Origin: Nocardioides sp. JS614
GTDB lineage: Bacteria > Actinomycetota > Actinomycetes > Propionibacteriales > Nocardioidaceae
Assembly: GCF_000015265.1 (NCBI RefSeq)
Contig: NC_008697.1
Coordinates: 1 to 64,000, forward strand
Reading direction: 5' to 3'
Length of the DNA stretch: 64,000 bases
The translations under genes were made by a program, and so were the position numbers. Positions 44,033 to 52,978 of the stretch are shown here, in pieces. Every line of letters starts with the position of its first letter. Positions within the stretch are counted from its first letter, which is position 1. A model generated the notes under the pieces. The model had not been told where the DNA came from. It searched no databases and saw only the letters and a list, made by a program, of their open reading frames with translations.

Positions 44033-44079
44033 CGCGGGCCACCAGCCGGTCGCTGTACGGCGGGCCAAGTCGTTGCCAT
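44029..44079 (-). CDS. 16-codon leader ORF coupled to 42626-44032
   Basis: ATG 44079 lies exactly 4 bases after promoter copy 5 with no Shine-Dalgarno. The ORF encodes MATTWPAVQRPAGGPR and stops at a TGA that overlaps the ATG of the next gene (ATGA). It may be a leaderless leader peptide that feeds ribosomes to the downstream gene. Confidence 0.45.
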   Translation of the reverse strand: MATTWPAVQRPAGGPR

Positions 44080-44125
44080 GCCCGGAGAAGCAACCGCCGC
44101 GGTGTCGGATCGGACACCGCGGCGG
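44080..44125 (-). promoter_or_regulatory. Repeated promoter element, copy 5, with 13-bp hairpin
   Basis: Minus strand: GTCCGATC-N13-GTTGCTTCTCC, GGGC, ATG 44079. Arms 44094-44106 and 44113-44125 form a perfect 13-bp stem with a 6-base loop, about 24 bases after the stop of the preceding gene. The arm sequence differs completely from copies 2-4 while the boxes are kept. Confidence 0.75.
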
Positions 44126-44148
44126 GAAATGCTTGTGGAGAAGTGCGC

Positions 44149-44658
44149 CTACAGGGTTGGCGGGGCGGGGGAGCGGTCGACCCCGTCGCAGACGCCATCG
44201 TCGAGATGCCTGCCGTGATCGGCGCCGGATGAGTCCAGTGCGCCGGCCTGCAGCAGACCACCGCGACCCGGCACCGATTCGGTGGTCGGCGATGGCACGG
44301 CGGGTGTTGGTCCCGGGTCGGGGTCTCCGAAGCGGCTCGGGTCGCCCGGGTCAATCAGCGTCACCCGGCGCCCGTAGTCGGCGCACATCTTGGCGATCGA
44401 GGCCGTATCGGTGGTCACGTACACGTCGTCGAGCCACTCGTCGCGGTTGGTGTCCTCGGCGAAGCCGTCGATCAGGGGCAAGTCCTGCATGGCGGCTACG
44501 GCCTCCATATGCGACGAGTACGGGCCGACGACTTCCGGTCGCGGGTGCACCGAGTCGGCGAACCAGCGCAGGGTCACCCACCATCCCGCCGCCTCGGGGC
44601 CGCCGTGCGCGTTGACGTAGTCAGTCCAGGTCGCATCATTGGGCAGCGCGTTGGTCAT
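44149..44658 (-). CDS. Hypothetical protein, leaderless start
   Basis: 169 residues with a Trp-rich N-terminal domain (WTDYVNAHGGPEAAGWWVTL) and a Pro/Ser/Asp-rich tail after residue 110. No family recognised. ATG 44658 lies 4 bases after promoter copy 6 and has no Shine-Dalgarno. Confidence 0.65.
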   Translation of the reverse strand: MTNALPNDATWTDYVNAHGGPEAAGWWVTLRWFADSVHPRPEVVGPYSSHMEAVAAMQDLPLIDGFAEDTNRDEWLDDVYVTTDTASIAKMCADYGRRVTLIDPGDPSRFGDPDPGPTPAVPSPTTESVPGRGGLLQAGALDSSGADHGRHLDDGVCDGVDRSPAPPTL

Positions 44659-44694
44659 GTCCGGAGAAGCAACCGCCGACGGGCAGGATCGGAC
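44659..44694 (-). promoter_or_regulatory. Repeated promoter element, copy 6
   Basis: Minus strand: GTCCGATC-N13-GTTGCTTCTCC, GGAC, ATG 44658. No long hairpin is centred on the first box here. Confidence 0.7.
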
Positions 44695-44735
44695 ACCGAG
44701 ACCCCTGACGTGAACTACGTGCAGTCCTAGACAGG

Positions 44736-44972
44736 TCAGGCCGCCGGCGCGGGCCTGTCGGGTGTGCACACGAGGACGTCGAGGTCGACCGCGGGCGAGC
44801 CGCTGGTCGAGAAGACGGAGTCGAGGCCGCGGCGGATCGCCGTGAGCGAGGTGGTGGGGGAGAGGTGGCCGTTCCCGGTGCCGATCAGCGGCATCGCGAT
44901 CGATGAGAAACCCAGCTCGCTGGCCCCCTGGACGGCGCTGCAGGCGCACGATCCGACCGATGCCGCGTTCAT
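44736..44972 (-). CDS. Short macro-domain-like protein
   Basis: 78 residues. GFSSIAMPLIGTGNGHLSP then SLTAIRRGLDSV resembles the second ADP-ribose-binding half of macro domains. A full macro domain is about 130-180 residues, so this is either a remnant or a minimal variant; the upstream DNA does not supply the missing half in frame. ATG 44972 is preceded by GGAAA. Binding of ADP-ribose is speculative. Confidence 0.5.
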   Translation of the reverse strand: MNAASVGSCACSAVQGASELGFSSIAMPLIGTGNGHLSPTTSLTAIRRGLDSVFSTSGSPAVDLDVLVCTPDRPAPAA

Positions 44973-44983
44973 CGCAGGGTTTC

Positions 44984-45325
44984 CTAGGCGACAGCGGCCA
45001 CGCCGCGGCGCAGCAGCCGGCGAGCACAGTCGAGGCGGAGACTGTGCTGGAGCACATGCGAGTGCGCCAGGAGCGCGGTGAGGCGCTGCTCGAGGTCGGC
45101 AAGCCCGGACCGCAGGTCGCCGATCTGCACGGGGACGTAGCGGGCTGGGCGCCGCTGCCCGAAGTCGGTGAGCTCGGCGCGGGCCATGCCCAGGAACGGC
45201 AACACCATGGCGTGCCCCTCCTGCCCGGTCGCGCTCTCGAGCGCGGCGAGCAGCGAGACCGCGTAGACGAAGTCCGGCGTCGCGTCGTACACCTCACTGG
45301 TGCTGTAGGTGGCGGGACTAGTCAT
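44984..45325 (-). CDS. Hypothetical protein
   Basis: 113 residues, helical, no membrane span; QIGDLRSGLADLEQRLTALL suggests a coiled coil. Unrecognised. ATG 45325 has AAAGGACC upstream. It may be co-transcribed with the macro-like gene 11 bases downstream. Confidence 0.55.
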   Translation of the reverse strand: MTSPATYSTSEVYDATPDFVYAVSLLAALESATGQEGHAMVLPFLGMARAELTDFGQRRPARYVPVQIGDLRSGLADLEQRLTALLAHSHVLQHSLRLDCARRLLRRGVAAVA

Positions 45326-45478
45326 CGGACGTGGTCCTTTCGAGAGAGGTCGGCAGCAGGTTCGACCCCGCTAACCAGTGGAGCAGAGTCGGCCAGCACG
45401 GCGCATCCGGCGCGCCCGAACGGTGGAGAACCGCCGTGCAAGGCCGCCTGTGGACAGAAATGGGACCTCGCGCCGTGC

Positions 45479-48400
45479 TCATCGCGACCACCCCGCAGGG
45501 GCGGGCGGTCGTGGACCCTCGTCCGACCGCGGCCTCGCGGGAGGGGGTGGCGGCGCGATCGCGGGCCGCCCCGCCTGGTCAGTCGGATCGGGCACCGTCG
45601 TGGGAGTGTTGGGCTGGGATCCGTTAGGCGCGGAGTGCTGCTCAGCGGCTTGCTCGCCTGATGCCTGCTCGGCGCTGTCGGCGGCCAGTTCGGCCGAGAG
45701 CCGGTCCCGCTTCGCGCGCACCTCGGCGAGCTCGCCGGCGCGCGGGAAGACATCGGCGAGGCCAGCGTGGGCCCTCTCGGCTTCGCGGTTGATCTTGGTG
45801 GTGTCCGTCTCGACGTCGTCGAGCACCCGCTCCAGGCGACGGGGGAGGTTCTCGACCCGTGTCACTAGGCCGATGTTCGGTTGACGCACGTCGCTGGCCT
45901 CGACGAGCAGGTGCACCCGCGGCACCTCGACGAGCGAGACGACGTACCGGGGCTGGCCCAGCCACGAGTCCGCGGACGCCTGCAGGTGCAGCCCGCCCAC
46001 GTCACCGAGCGGCAGGGGGTCGCGCTGGTACGGCTGCACCGTTTGCAGGGCCCGCTGCAGCGCGGGGGCGGCGTCGGCTCGCTTGCCGTACGCCGCACCG
46101 TTGATCCTCATCGAGAACGCGTCGCCGTCGGTGTCGCGCCGCATCGGCATCGCCGCCAAGAGCTGCTCACGGTCGGTCGCCAGCCGCTCCAACCGGGGCC
46201 CGGCCTCCCGGATCGTCGCCGCGAGACTGCGCTGGGCTGCCGCCCAGGCCCGCTCCAGGCGCTCCAGCTTGGTCGCATCGGTCTCGGCCTTGGCCAGTTC
46301 CATGATCCGCGGGTCACCTGAGGCCAGGGCCTTCACCTCGGCGTAGGAGAGCGCCGAGTCGCCGATGTCCTCGATCTCGCGCACGTCCAGGCGGCCGCGC
46401 ATCAACTGGTTGATGAACTTCGCCTTCCGCTCCACCGTCTGCCACAGATAGGTGTCGAAGGATGACTCGGTGACATAGCGGTACACCTGGACGGACTCGT
46501 TCAGGTTGCCCTGCCGCATGATGCGGCCGTCACGCTGCGCCAGGTCGGCCGGCCGCCACGGACAGTCCACGTGATGCAGGGCGACTGCGCGGCGCTGCAC
46601 GTTCGTGCCCACGCCCATCTTCTCCGTCGACCCGATGAGCACCGACACGTGGCCGGTGCGGGCCTGCTCGAACAGCCGCGCCTTCGCGCGGTCGTTGTTG
46701 GCCTCGTGCATGAACCGCACCTTCCCGGCCGGGACGCCCCGGGAGACGAGCTGGGCCTTGAGCTCCTCGTAGGCGTTCCAGCCCGCACCGGTCGGCGTGC
46801 CCAGGTCGCAGAACACCAGCTGCAGGGCGCCCGGCTCCGGGTCTTGGCCGAAGGCGACGTCGGCGTGGTCGTGGTAGATGCCGGCGACACGTTCGGCGAC
46901 CGCGTCGACCTTGGAGGGTTCCCGGTCCAAGAACGCCCCCAGGCCGTCGAGCTGGTGGTCGACGAGCCGCAGGTCAAGCGCGGCCGCGCGGCCGTGGCCA
47001 CTGATCTTGAGCATGTTGTCCTCGCTCGGATCGACCGACCGCGAGGAGACCGCGTCGGCCCGCTTGGCCAGCAGCGCCATGAAGTCGACCAGTTCCTGGC
47101 TCGGCGGGACCACCACCGTCTCCGGCTGGCCGCCCTCTAGGTCGGGGGTGGGCAGGTGGAGGTCCTCTGCGGTCTTCACATCGGCGACCTGGTGCCACAG
47201 CCGCAGCAACTCGGGGACGTTGTTGAACTTCGCGAACCGGGCCTTCATCCGGAACCCCGTCCCGGACGGGGAGAGCTCAAGGTCGGTGACGACCTGCCCG
47301 AAGGTGGCCGCCCAGGTGTCGAAGTCGCTGATCCCCGCCGCGTCCAGATCGGCCGGGGCGAGGTAGCGCAGCATCGTGTACGCCTCGGCCACGGAGTTGG
47401 CGATCGGCGTGGCGGTCATGAACGTCGCCACCCTGCGGCCGTGGCGCCCGCGCAGGTAGGACATCTTCAAGTCCAGGTCGGTGGCCCGGTTCGACCCGTC
47501 CACGGCTACGCCGGGGATGTTGGAGGCCAGCCGGAGGTTCTTGTAGCCGTGCGCCTCATCCACGCACAGATAGTCGATCCCGGTGGCCTCGAAGGTGATC
47601 GCCGGGTCGCGTTCGACGTCGCGCAGCGCCTTCAGCCGCTCCTCGGCCCGCGCGAGTGTGCCCTCGAGCCGCTTGACCGACAGTCCGCGGCCGTCCTTGG
47701 AGGCGGCCAGCCACATCCGCAGCTGTGTCAGCTGCTCGTCGAGGTAGGCCTCCTCGGTGTCCTTGGAGACCGGGATCTTCTCGAACGCCGAGCGGGACAT
47801 GATGACCGCGTCCCAGTCGCCGGTCGCGGCGCGGGCGACGAACAGCTGCCGCTTGTCCTTGACCAGGTCCTCGGTGCCGCACGTCAGAATCCGGGCCTGG
47901 GGGTAGGCCTGCAGCCACTCCCGGGAGAACTGCTCGAGCATGTGGTTGGGCACGACCACCGCTGGTTTGCGAACCAACCCCAAGCGACGCAGCTCCGACA
48001 CGCCTGTCACCGCGGCCAGGGTCTTCCCAGCTCCAACCTCGTGGGCCAGCAGCACCGACGGCTGGGCCACCATCCGTGCCACTGCGGCGTGCTGATGGGG
48101 CCGCAGCCGCAGCTGCCGGCCGTCCTGGATACGGGCCATGCCCGGGTAGTGCTTGTCCTCGTCGACTTCGTAGGAGCGCAGCACGATCGCGTTCAGGGCG
48201 TCGTTGTAACGGCGCACCAACTGCTGACACCGCTCGGGGTCCTCCCACAGCCAGGTCGCGAACCGCTCCTGCAGCTCCTCGGCCTTCTCCTGCGCGGCGA
48301 ACGTGGCGGTCTCGTTCGGAATCCGCCGACCGTCGGGGGTCTCGTCGGTGACCCGGATCTGCCGCTGCTCCAGACACGCCTGGACGACGTCGATCGCGCA

Positions 48401-50758
48401 CGCCCGTTCGGTGCCCCACGTGTTCCGGGCGGCCACCGAGTGCCGGTTGCCACGCACCGACCACACCGATCCGCCCGGATGTTCAACCTCCACGGTGCGG
48501 TCATCGAGAGTCTCGCGCAGGAACTGCTCCACGGTCTCCGCCGGCACCCACGGCACGCCGAGCTGGGCGACGATCTCGGTCGGCCCCAGGTCCTCGGGCA
48601 GCACCTCGCCAAGCGCGGCCTCGGCAGCCTGGAGGCGGCGCACCATCGGCTGCTCCGACGCGTCGCCGGTCGCGGCCGCGCCCTCGACCAGCTGCTCGAG
48701 GACCTCACCGACCCGCGTCAGCCGGGCCCGCACGTTCCCCGACAGGAACTCCGCACGCGGCACCCAGTCGGCCGTCCAGCCGCCCTCGGAGCGCTTGACG
48801 GTGTCGGGGTCGACGAACGCGAACGACTCCAGCTCGGCCGTGGCCTGCTTCTCGTCGACGCCGAGCAGCCGGGCGACCTCGCTGGTGCGCAGTTCGCCGT
48901 ACGTGTCCAGACACAGCGACACCGCATCGGCCGGGGAGTCCGCGCGGGTGCGCAGCACCCGCGGCGCGACCACCCGATCGGTGAAGATGTCGGCCTTGCG
49001 GGCTGTGCCGGTCGCGGAGTCGTAGTGCTCGAGCGCGAACACAGCAGGTGAGTGGGGGTCGCCGCGGAACCCGCCCTGGCGGGGCCGAACCTGCGCGAGC
49101 ACCGGCTCACCGGTCGTCCGGTCGAGCCGGCCGGTGTTGCGGCTGGTGACCCGGTTGATCGGCCCGTACCGCTTGACGTAGGCGTCGTACTGCCGGTTCA
49201 GCCGCTCCCGCAGCGCCGTCATCTGCTCCTCAGCCGCGGCTCCCGGTCCCTTGGGCAGGGTGGCGGCCGTCGGCAGGTCACCTGGTAGGGGCGTGGTCGC
49301 CTCGGCCTCCAACAGCGTGACGACCGTGTCGCGCAGTCCCAGCAGCATCCGCAGCTCGTTCTCCTGGGACTTCGGCACCTCCAGCGGCTCGGGGACGCCG
49401 TGACGTACGTGCAGCCAGCCGCCATCCTCACCAAGGCTGATGTGACCCTCGGCCCGGACCACCGACCCGGGCAGCACCAGAGGCTCCTCCTCGACAGCAC
49501 CACGTCGGGGTCGTGGGACCGGCGTACGCGGCGGCCTCGGTCTGGACGTCGGGGTGGACGTCGGCCGTGTCGTGGCCGGGGGAGGAGTGAACAGTTGCCG
49601 TACGTCGGCGTAGTTGGACAGGTCGAAGGCGAGCTGCCGCTCCAGATCCACAGCGACCCGCTCAGCGAGGCTATGGCCATCGCTCGCCAACGGCGGGCTG
49701 ACCGCGACCTCGGGACCGAACCGGCCCGAGCGTGAGGTGAGCCAGCCGAGCACCCGGGCCGGCTGCTGCACGAACAGCGAGTTGAGGTTGACCTCGGCGT
49801 CTTCGAGCCCGGTCCCGGCACGGAACGACGGCAACCGCTCCAGGTTCCGCCACCCGGGCGTGAGGTCCAGTGGCTTCTCGCCCTCGACACGTCGGCGGAA
49901 GACCAGCAGGTCGGTGATGACGTCGGTGCCAGCGGCCTGGTGGTGGGTCTGGTTCGGCAGCCGTAGCGCCGTGACCAGGTCCGCCATGTCGGCGAACGCC
50001 TCGCGCGCGGCCGGGTTGGCCGCGTCCATCGTCCACCGCGACGTCAGCACCGCCACCACGCCACCGGGACGCACCAGGTGCAGGCTCTTGTAGATGAAGT
50101 AGTTGTGCAGGCTCAGCCCGAGCCGGTTGTAGGTCGAGTCATGCGGGACGACGTCGGCGAAGGGGACGTTGCCGATCACCAAGTCCCGCTTCCCCTCGGG
50201 CAGCCGGGTCTCAGCGAACGACTCGCCGCGGATGTCCGCGGCCGGGTAGAGCAGCGATGCCACCCGCGCGGTCGTCGGGTCCAGCTCGACCCCGACCACG
50301 TCGCGGACATGGTCGGGCGCGAACCCGATGAAGGTGCCCGAGCCGCAGCCGGGCTCCAGGACCCGGCCGCCCGCGGACTGGTCGAACCCAGCCGTACCGA
50401 GCGCCGACCACACCGCCTTGACCAGGGCCGCGTCGGTGTAGTGCGCGCTCAGCGTCGTACGCGCCGCAGCCGCACGGGCTCGGCCCTGCAGCAGCTCGCG
50501 AGCCCGCGTTGCGGCCTCGTTGTGGTTGGCGGTGTCGTCGAAGACCTCCGGCAGCGACCCCCAGCCCGACCAGCGTGCCAACACGCCCTGCTCATGGGCG
50601 GAGAGGAGCCGGTTCTTCTCGTCGAGCTGGGCCAGCAGTTCCAACACGGCCACGTTGGCGGTCAGCCGCTCCCGCGGCGTCGACGGTGCAAGGTCCCGCT
50701 GCGTGCCCGGCCGGAACCGGAGCGACTCCCCGGAAGGAACCAGCCCGGCAGGTTCCAC
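45479..50758 (-). CDS. N6-DNA methylase / SNF2 helicase giant (DarB-like)
   Basis: About 1759 residues from GTG 50758. N-terminal methyltransferase: EPGCGSG at about 135-141, GVELDP, and GNVPF at 196-200 as the Asn-Pro-Pro-Phe-like motif IV. C-terminal SF2/SNF2 helicase: AHEVGAGKT near 912, CVDEAH near 1068, MTATPIA near 1116, and QRDGRIMRQG near 1413. Similar proteins on phages and conjugative elements (DarB of P1 type) protect incoming DNA from restriction. GGGAG lies 8 bases before GTG 50758. The frame stays open to 51364, but a well-formed small gene (50827-51102) with its own ribosome binding site occupies that stretch in another frame, so I prefer the shorter start. Confidence 0.8.
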   Translation of the reverse strand: MEPAGLVPSGESLRFRPGTQRDLAPSTPRERLTANVAVLELLAQLDEKNRLLSAHEQGVLARWSGWGSLPEVFDDTANHNEAATRARELLQGRARAAAARTTLSAHYTDAALVKAVWSALGTAGFDQSAGGRVLEPGCGSGTFIGFAPDHVRDVVGVELDPTTARVASLLYPAADIRGESFAETRLPEGKRDLVIGNVPFADVVPHDSTYNRLGLSLHNYFIYKSLHLVRPGGVVAVLTSRWTMDAANPAAREAFADMADLVTALRLPNQTHHQAAGTDVITDLLVFRRRVEGEKPLDLTPGWRNLERLPSFRAGTGLEDAEVNLNSLFVQQPARVLGWLTSRSGRFGPEVAVSPPLASDGHSLAERVAVDLERQLAFDLSNYADVRQLFTPPPATTRPTSTPTSRPRPPRTPVPRPRRGAVEEEPLVLPGSVVRAEGHISLGEDGGWLHVRHGVPEPLEVPKSQENELRMLLGLRDTVVTLLEAEATTPLPGDLPTAATLPKGPGAAAEEQMTALRERLNRQYDAYVKRYGPINRVTSRNTGRLDRTTGEPVLAQVRPRQGGFRGDPHSPAVFALEHYDSATGTARKADIFTDRVVAPRVLRTRADSPADAVSLCLDTYGELRTSEVARLLGVDEKQATAELESFAFVDPDTVKRSEGGWTADWVPRAEFLSGNVRARLTRVGEVLEQLVEGAAATGDASEQPMVRRLQAAEAALGEVLPEDLGPTEIVAQLGVPWVPAETVEQFLRETLDDRTVEVEHPGGSVWSVRGNRHSVAARNTWGTERACAIDVVQACLEQRQIRVTDETPDGRRIPNETATFAAQEKAEELQERFATWLWEDPERCQQLVRRYNDALNAIVLRSYEVDEDKHYPGMARIQDGRQLRLRPHQHAAVARMVAQPSVLLAHEVGAGKTLAAVTGVSELRRLGLVRKPAVVVPNHMLEQFSREWLQAYPQARILTCGTEDLVKDKRQLFVARAATGDWDAVIMSRSAFEKIPVSKDTEEAYLDEQLTQLRMWLAASKDGRGLSVKRLEGTLARAEERLKALRDVERDPAITFEATGIDYLCVDEAHGYKNLRLASNIPGVAVDGSNRATDLDLKMSYLRGRHGRRVATFMTATPIANSVAEAYTMLRYLAPADLDAAGISDFDTWAATFGQVVTDLELSPSGTGFRMKARFAKFNNVPELLRLWHQVADVKTAEDLHLPTPDLEGGQPETVVVPPSQELVDFMALLAKRADAVSSRSVDPSEDNMLKISGHGRAAALDLRLVDHQLDGLGAFLDREPSKVDAVAERVAGIYHDHADVAFGQDPEPGALQLVFCDLGTPTGAGWNAYEELKAQLVSRGVPAGKVRFMHEANNDRAKARLFEQARTGHVSVLIGSTEKMGVGTNVQRRAVALHHVDCPWRPADLAQRDGRIMRQGNLNESVQVYRYVTESSFDTYLWQTVERKAKFINQLMRGRLDVREIEDIGDSALSYAEVKALASGDPRIMELAKAETDATKLERLERAWAAAQRSLAATIREAGPRLERLATDREQLLAAMPMRRDTDGDAFSMRINGAAYGKRADAAPALQRALQTVQPYQRDPLPLGDVGGLHLQASADSWLGQPRYVVSLVEVPRVHLLVEASDVRQPNIGLVTRVENLPRRLERVLDDVETDTTKINREAERAHAGLADVFPRAGELAEVRAKRDRLSAELAADSAEQASGEQAAEQHSAPNGSQPNTPTTVPDPTDQAGRPAIAPPPPPARPRSDEGPRPPAPAGWSR

Positions 50759-50826
50759 CGCCGGCGCTCCCGTCGGAGCGGTCGCAGTCGTCGGCTGTAT
50801 GTCGACGACGGGGTCTGTCGCGGTTG

Positions 50827-51102
50827 TTACGTGTTCGGGGGAGTCGTCAGGCCCGGCTTCATGTGCTGCCGCAGGACCTCCGACTCCGCCGACGTCCTGG
50901 CCTCGGTCAGCCTTCCCACCCGCTCCAGGTAGCCCTCCGACGGGTCCGATGGGCCGGCGATCTGGTCCGCCAACGTGTCGATCTCTGTCTCGATCTGCAG
51001 CCCCAGTTCCTCGAAGAAGCTCTCCGGATCGGCGATCGCCGCCAACTCCGTGGCCCGATGCTTCGCGTAGTGCTCCCGCATCCGCGTCCCGTACGGGTTC
51101 AT
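50827..51102 (-). CDS. Small conserved-type protein before the helicase
   Basis: 91 residues, strongly charged and helical: RMREHYAKHRATELAAI, FFEELGLQIETEIDTLADQI, LERVGRLTEARTSAESEVL. From memory, short proteins with an FFxELGxQ block often precede methylase/helicase giants. GGAGGAAGGGG lies just before ATG 51102. No enzymatic motif. The gap 51103-51447 upstream holds promoter copies 12 and 7 back to back and GGTGAG repeats; the helicase frame is also open through it. Confidence 0.7.
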   Translation of the reverse strand: MNPYGTRMREHYAKHRATELAAIADPESFFEELGLQIETEIDTLADQIAGPSDPSEGYLERVGRLTEARTSAESEVLRQHMKPGLTTPPNT

Positions 51103-51330
51103 CCCGAGCCCCTTCCTCCGTCACGACCTGCAGTGAGCTGCCCGCGTGGCCCTCGTCCTCGCTGGTGACCTCACCGGCCGGGTTACCAGGCTCCTCACCA
51201 AGATCCCACAGCGCCAGCTGATCAGAGTCAGCAACACTCGCACGCCCTCGCGCCACGACCGGCACCTCCAACCCATTGGTGAGGACGCCGGCCGCGACAC
51301 CCACGCCACGGCTCACCACCGCCCTCACCA

Positions 51331-51362
51331 CGAAAGGCACCCACCCGGGCCGCAGATCGGAC
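51331..51362 (-). promoter_or_regulatory. Repeated promoter element, copy 12 (degenerate)
   Basis: Minus strand: GTCCGATC-N13-GGTGCCTTTCG. The first box and spacing are exact; the second box is weak. It points at the small gene and the methylase/helicase. Divergent from copy 7, with about 50 bases between the two first boxes. Confidence 0.45.
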
Positions 51363-51411
51363 ACCTCGGCGAGAAAATGTGGAAAAAGTTCCCGCCGGTC
51401 CGGCGCGAGGC

Positions 51412-51447
51412 GTCCGATCGGCGCGTGGGTTTGTTGCTTCTCCGGGC
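51412..51447 (+). promoter_or_regulatory. Repeated promoter element, copy 7
   Basis: Plus strand: GTCCGATC-N13-GTTGCTTCTCC, GGGC, then ATG 51448 of the DUF1173 gene. It is a full-consensus copy on the opposite strand from most others, so the element has followed the gene it serves. Confidence 0.75.
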
Positions 51448-52737
51448 ATGACCACTACACACAGCGCCCCGCCAAGCGGCCGGGCAGACCACGCCAGCGA
51501 CCACGACCGTGACCGGCAGACCTTCGAGCTCTACGGCCGCCGGATCACCCACATCAACAACCGCGACGTCCAGCAGCTCCTTGCGGCCGCGCACACCGAC
51601 CGGGTCCGGCCTCTGTGCCGGTGCCGCCCCGACGGCGTCGCCATGTACGTCGCCAAGATCGGGCCTGACAAGTACGTCATCAAACGCATGCCCGACTCCG
51701 GCCTCGAGCACGCGCACCGCTGCGCCTCCTACCTGCCGCCCGAAGAGCTCTCCGGCCTCGGGCAGGTCCTCGGCAGCGCGATCACCGAGGAAGCCGACAG
51801 CGGCCTGACCGCCATCAAGCTCGGGTTCCGCATGTCTAAGGCCGAGCGCGGCGCCCCGACCGGCGCCGGGGGCGGGGGAGTGGCCGACTCCGTCGCAGCC
51901 GACCCCAACCGACTAACCCTCCGCGCTGTCCTGCACTACCTGTGGCAAGAAGCCGACCTGGCGACCTGGACGCCCGGTATGGACGGCAAGCGCAACTGGC
52001 GCATCGTGTCCTGGTACCTGCGCCAGGCAGCCCGCGGGAAGTTCACCAAGGGCAAGCCGCTCGCCACGAGGCTGTTCGTCCCCGAGCCGTTCAACGTCGA
52101 GAAGAAGACCGAGCTCGCCGCGCGGCGGCTCTCCGCGTGGGCGCCGATGCAGCAGCACGGCTCCGGCCAGCAGTTCATGATGCTCATCGGCGAACTCAAG
52201 GAGATCGCGTCGGCTCGGTTCGGGCACAAGCTGGTCATCAAGCACCTGCCCGACGCGCCGCTTATGGTCGACGACACGCTCCTGGCCCGCCTCAACAAGC
52301 GGTTCGGTGACGAGCTCGAGCTGTGGCAGAGCGACGACGACGGCCACCTGATGGTGATCGCGACCTTCTCCGTGGGCCGCGCCGGACTGGCCACCGCCGA
52401 GGAGATCTCCCTCGTCATGACCGACAGCCACTGGCTGCCGTACGAATCGCTCCTCGACAAGCTGCTCCTCGACGCCGCGCTCGACTCCCGCCGCAGGTTC
52501 ACCAAGTCGCTGCGCTACAACCTCGCTCCCGACACGCCCATGGCCTCCCTTGTGTTCACCGACACCGAGACCCCGACCGCGGCGTTCCTGCTCCTCAGCG
52601 ACGAGGACCGCGACACCGCCGCCCAGATCGCCAGCGACACTGGCACCGAGGTCTGGACGTGGATCGTCACCGAGGACATGCCGCCGCTCCCGCCCGTCGC
52701 TGACCATCGGCACACCACGGCCCACAGCGACCACTGA
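51448..52737 (+). CDS. DUF1173-family protein
   Basis: 429 residues. The N-terminal part RVRPLCRCRPDGVAMYVAKI, then YVIKRMPDSGLEHAHRCASY, with spaced Cys and His residues, matches DUF1173, known from integrative and conjugative elements. The central and C-terminal parts contain an alternating α/β pattern. Function unknown; the Cys/His pattern suggests metal binding. The ATG is leaderless relative to promoter copy 7. Confidence 0.75.
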   Translation: MTTTHSAPPSGRADHASDHDRDRQTFELYGRRITHINNRDVQQLLAAAHTDRVRPLCRCRPDGVAMYVAKIGPDKYVIKRMPDSGLEHAHRCASYLPPEELSGLGQVLGSAITEEADSGLTAIKLGFRMSKAERGAPTGAGGGGVADSVAADPNRLTLRAVLHYLWQEADLATWTPGMDGKRNWRIVSWYLRQAARGKFTKGKPLATRLFVPEPFNVEKKTELAARRLSAWAPMQQHGSGQQFMMLIGELKEIASARFGHKLVIKHLPDAPLMVDDTLLARLNKRFGDELELWQSDDDGHLMVIATFSVGRAGLATAEEISLVMTDSHWLPYESLLDKLLLDAALDSRRRFTKSLRYNLAPDTPMASLVFTDTETPTAAFLLLSDEDRDTAAQIASDTGTEVWTWIVTEDMPPLPPVADHRHTTAHSDH

Positions 52738-52801
52738 GCAGATCCATGTCGCACTCACCCACAGTGCTAGGCGGCGTGGTCCTTCGCCTGAACAGCCGGG
52801 G

Positions 52802-52957
52802 TCACTGGTCAGCGTCTTCGATCAGCCGCAGGTGGTCGCGGGTCGGCCAGGCGAGGTCAGGCCGCGACTCCCGCGAGGCCAGGACTGCACCTGGGCAGTT
52901 CGGGTCGTTGCAGGGCCCGAACAACAGGTCAGCCTCGAGGTGCAGGTCATGATCCAT
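52802..52957 (-). CDS. 51-residue protein with CxxxxC motif
   Basis: Too short for most gene callers. Begins MDHDLHLEADLLFGPC, has a CNDPNC pair and ends near DHLRLIEDADQ. Ribosome binding site GGAGGAAGG lies 8 bases before ATG 52957. It follows the M48-like gene on the same strand with a 21-base gap. Function unknown. Confidence 0.55.
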   Translation of the reverse strand: MDHDLHLEADLLFGPCNDPNCPGAVLASRESRPDLAWPTRDHLRLIEDADQ

Positions 52958-52978
52958 GAGCGTGGTCCTTCCTCCGGC

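Noticed and set aside
47156..49051. 631-residue plus-strand frame inside the methylase/helicase gene
   Set aside because: Shadow of the helicase motifs on the other strand; rich in Gly, Arg, His and Gln with no domain.
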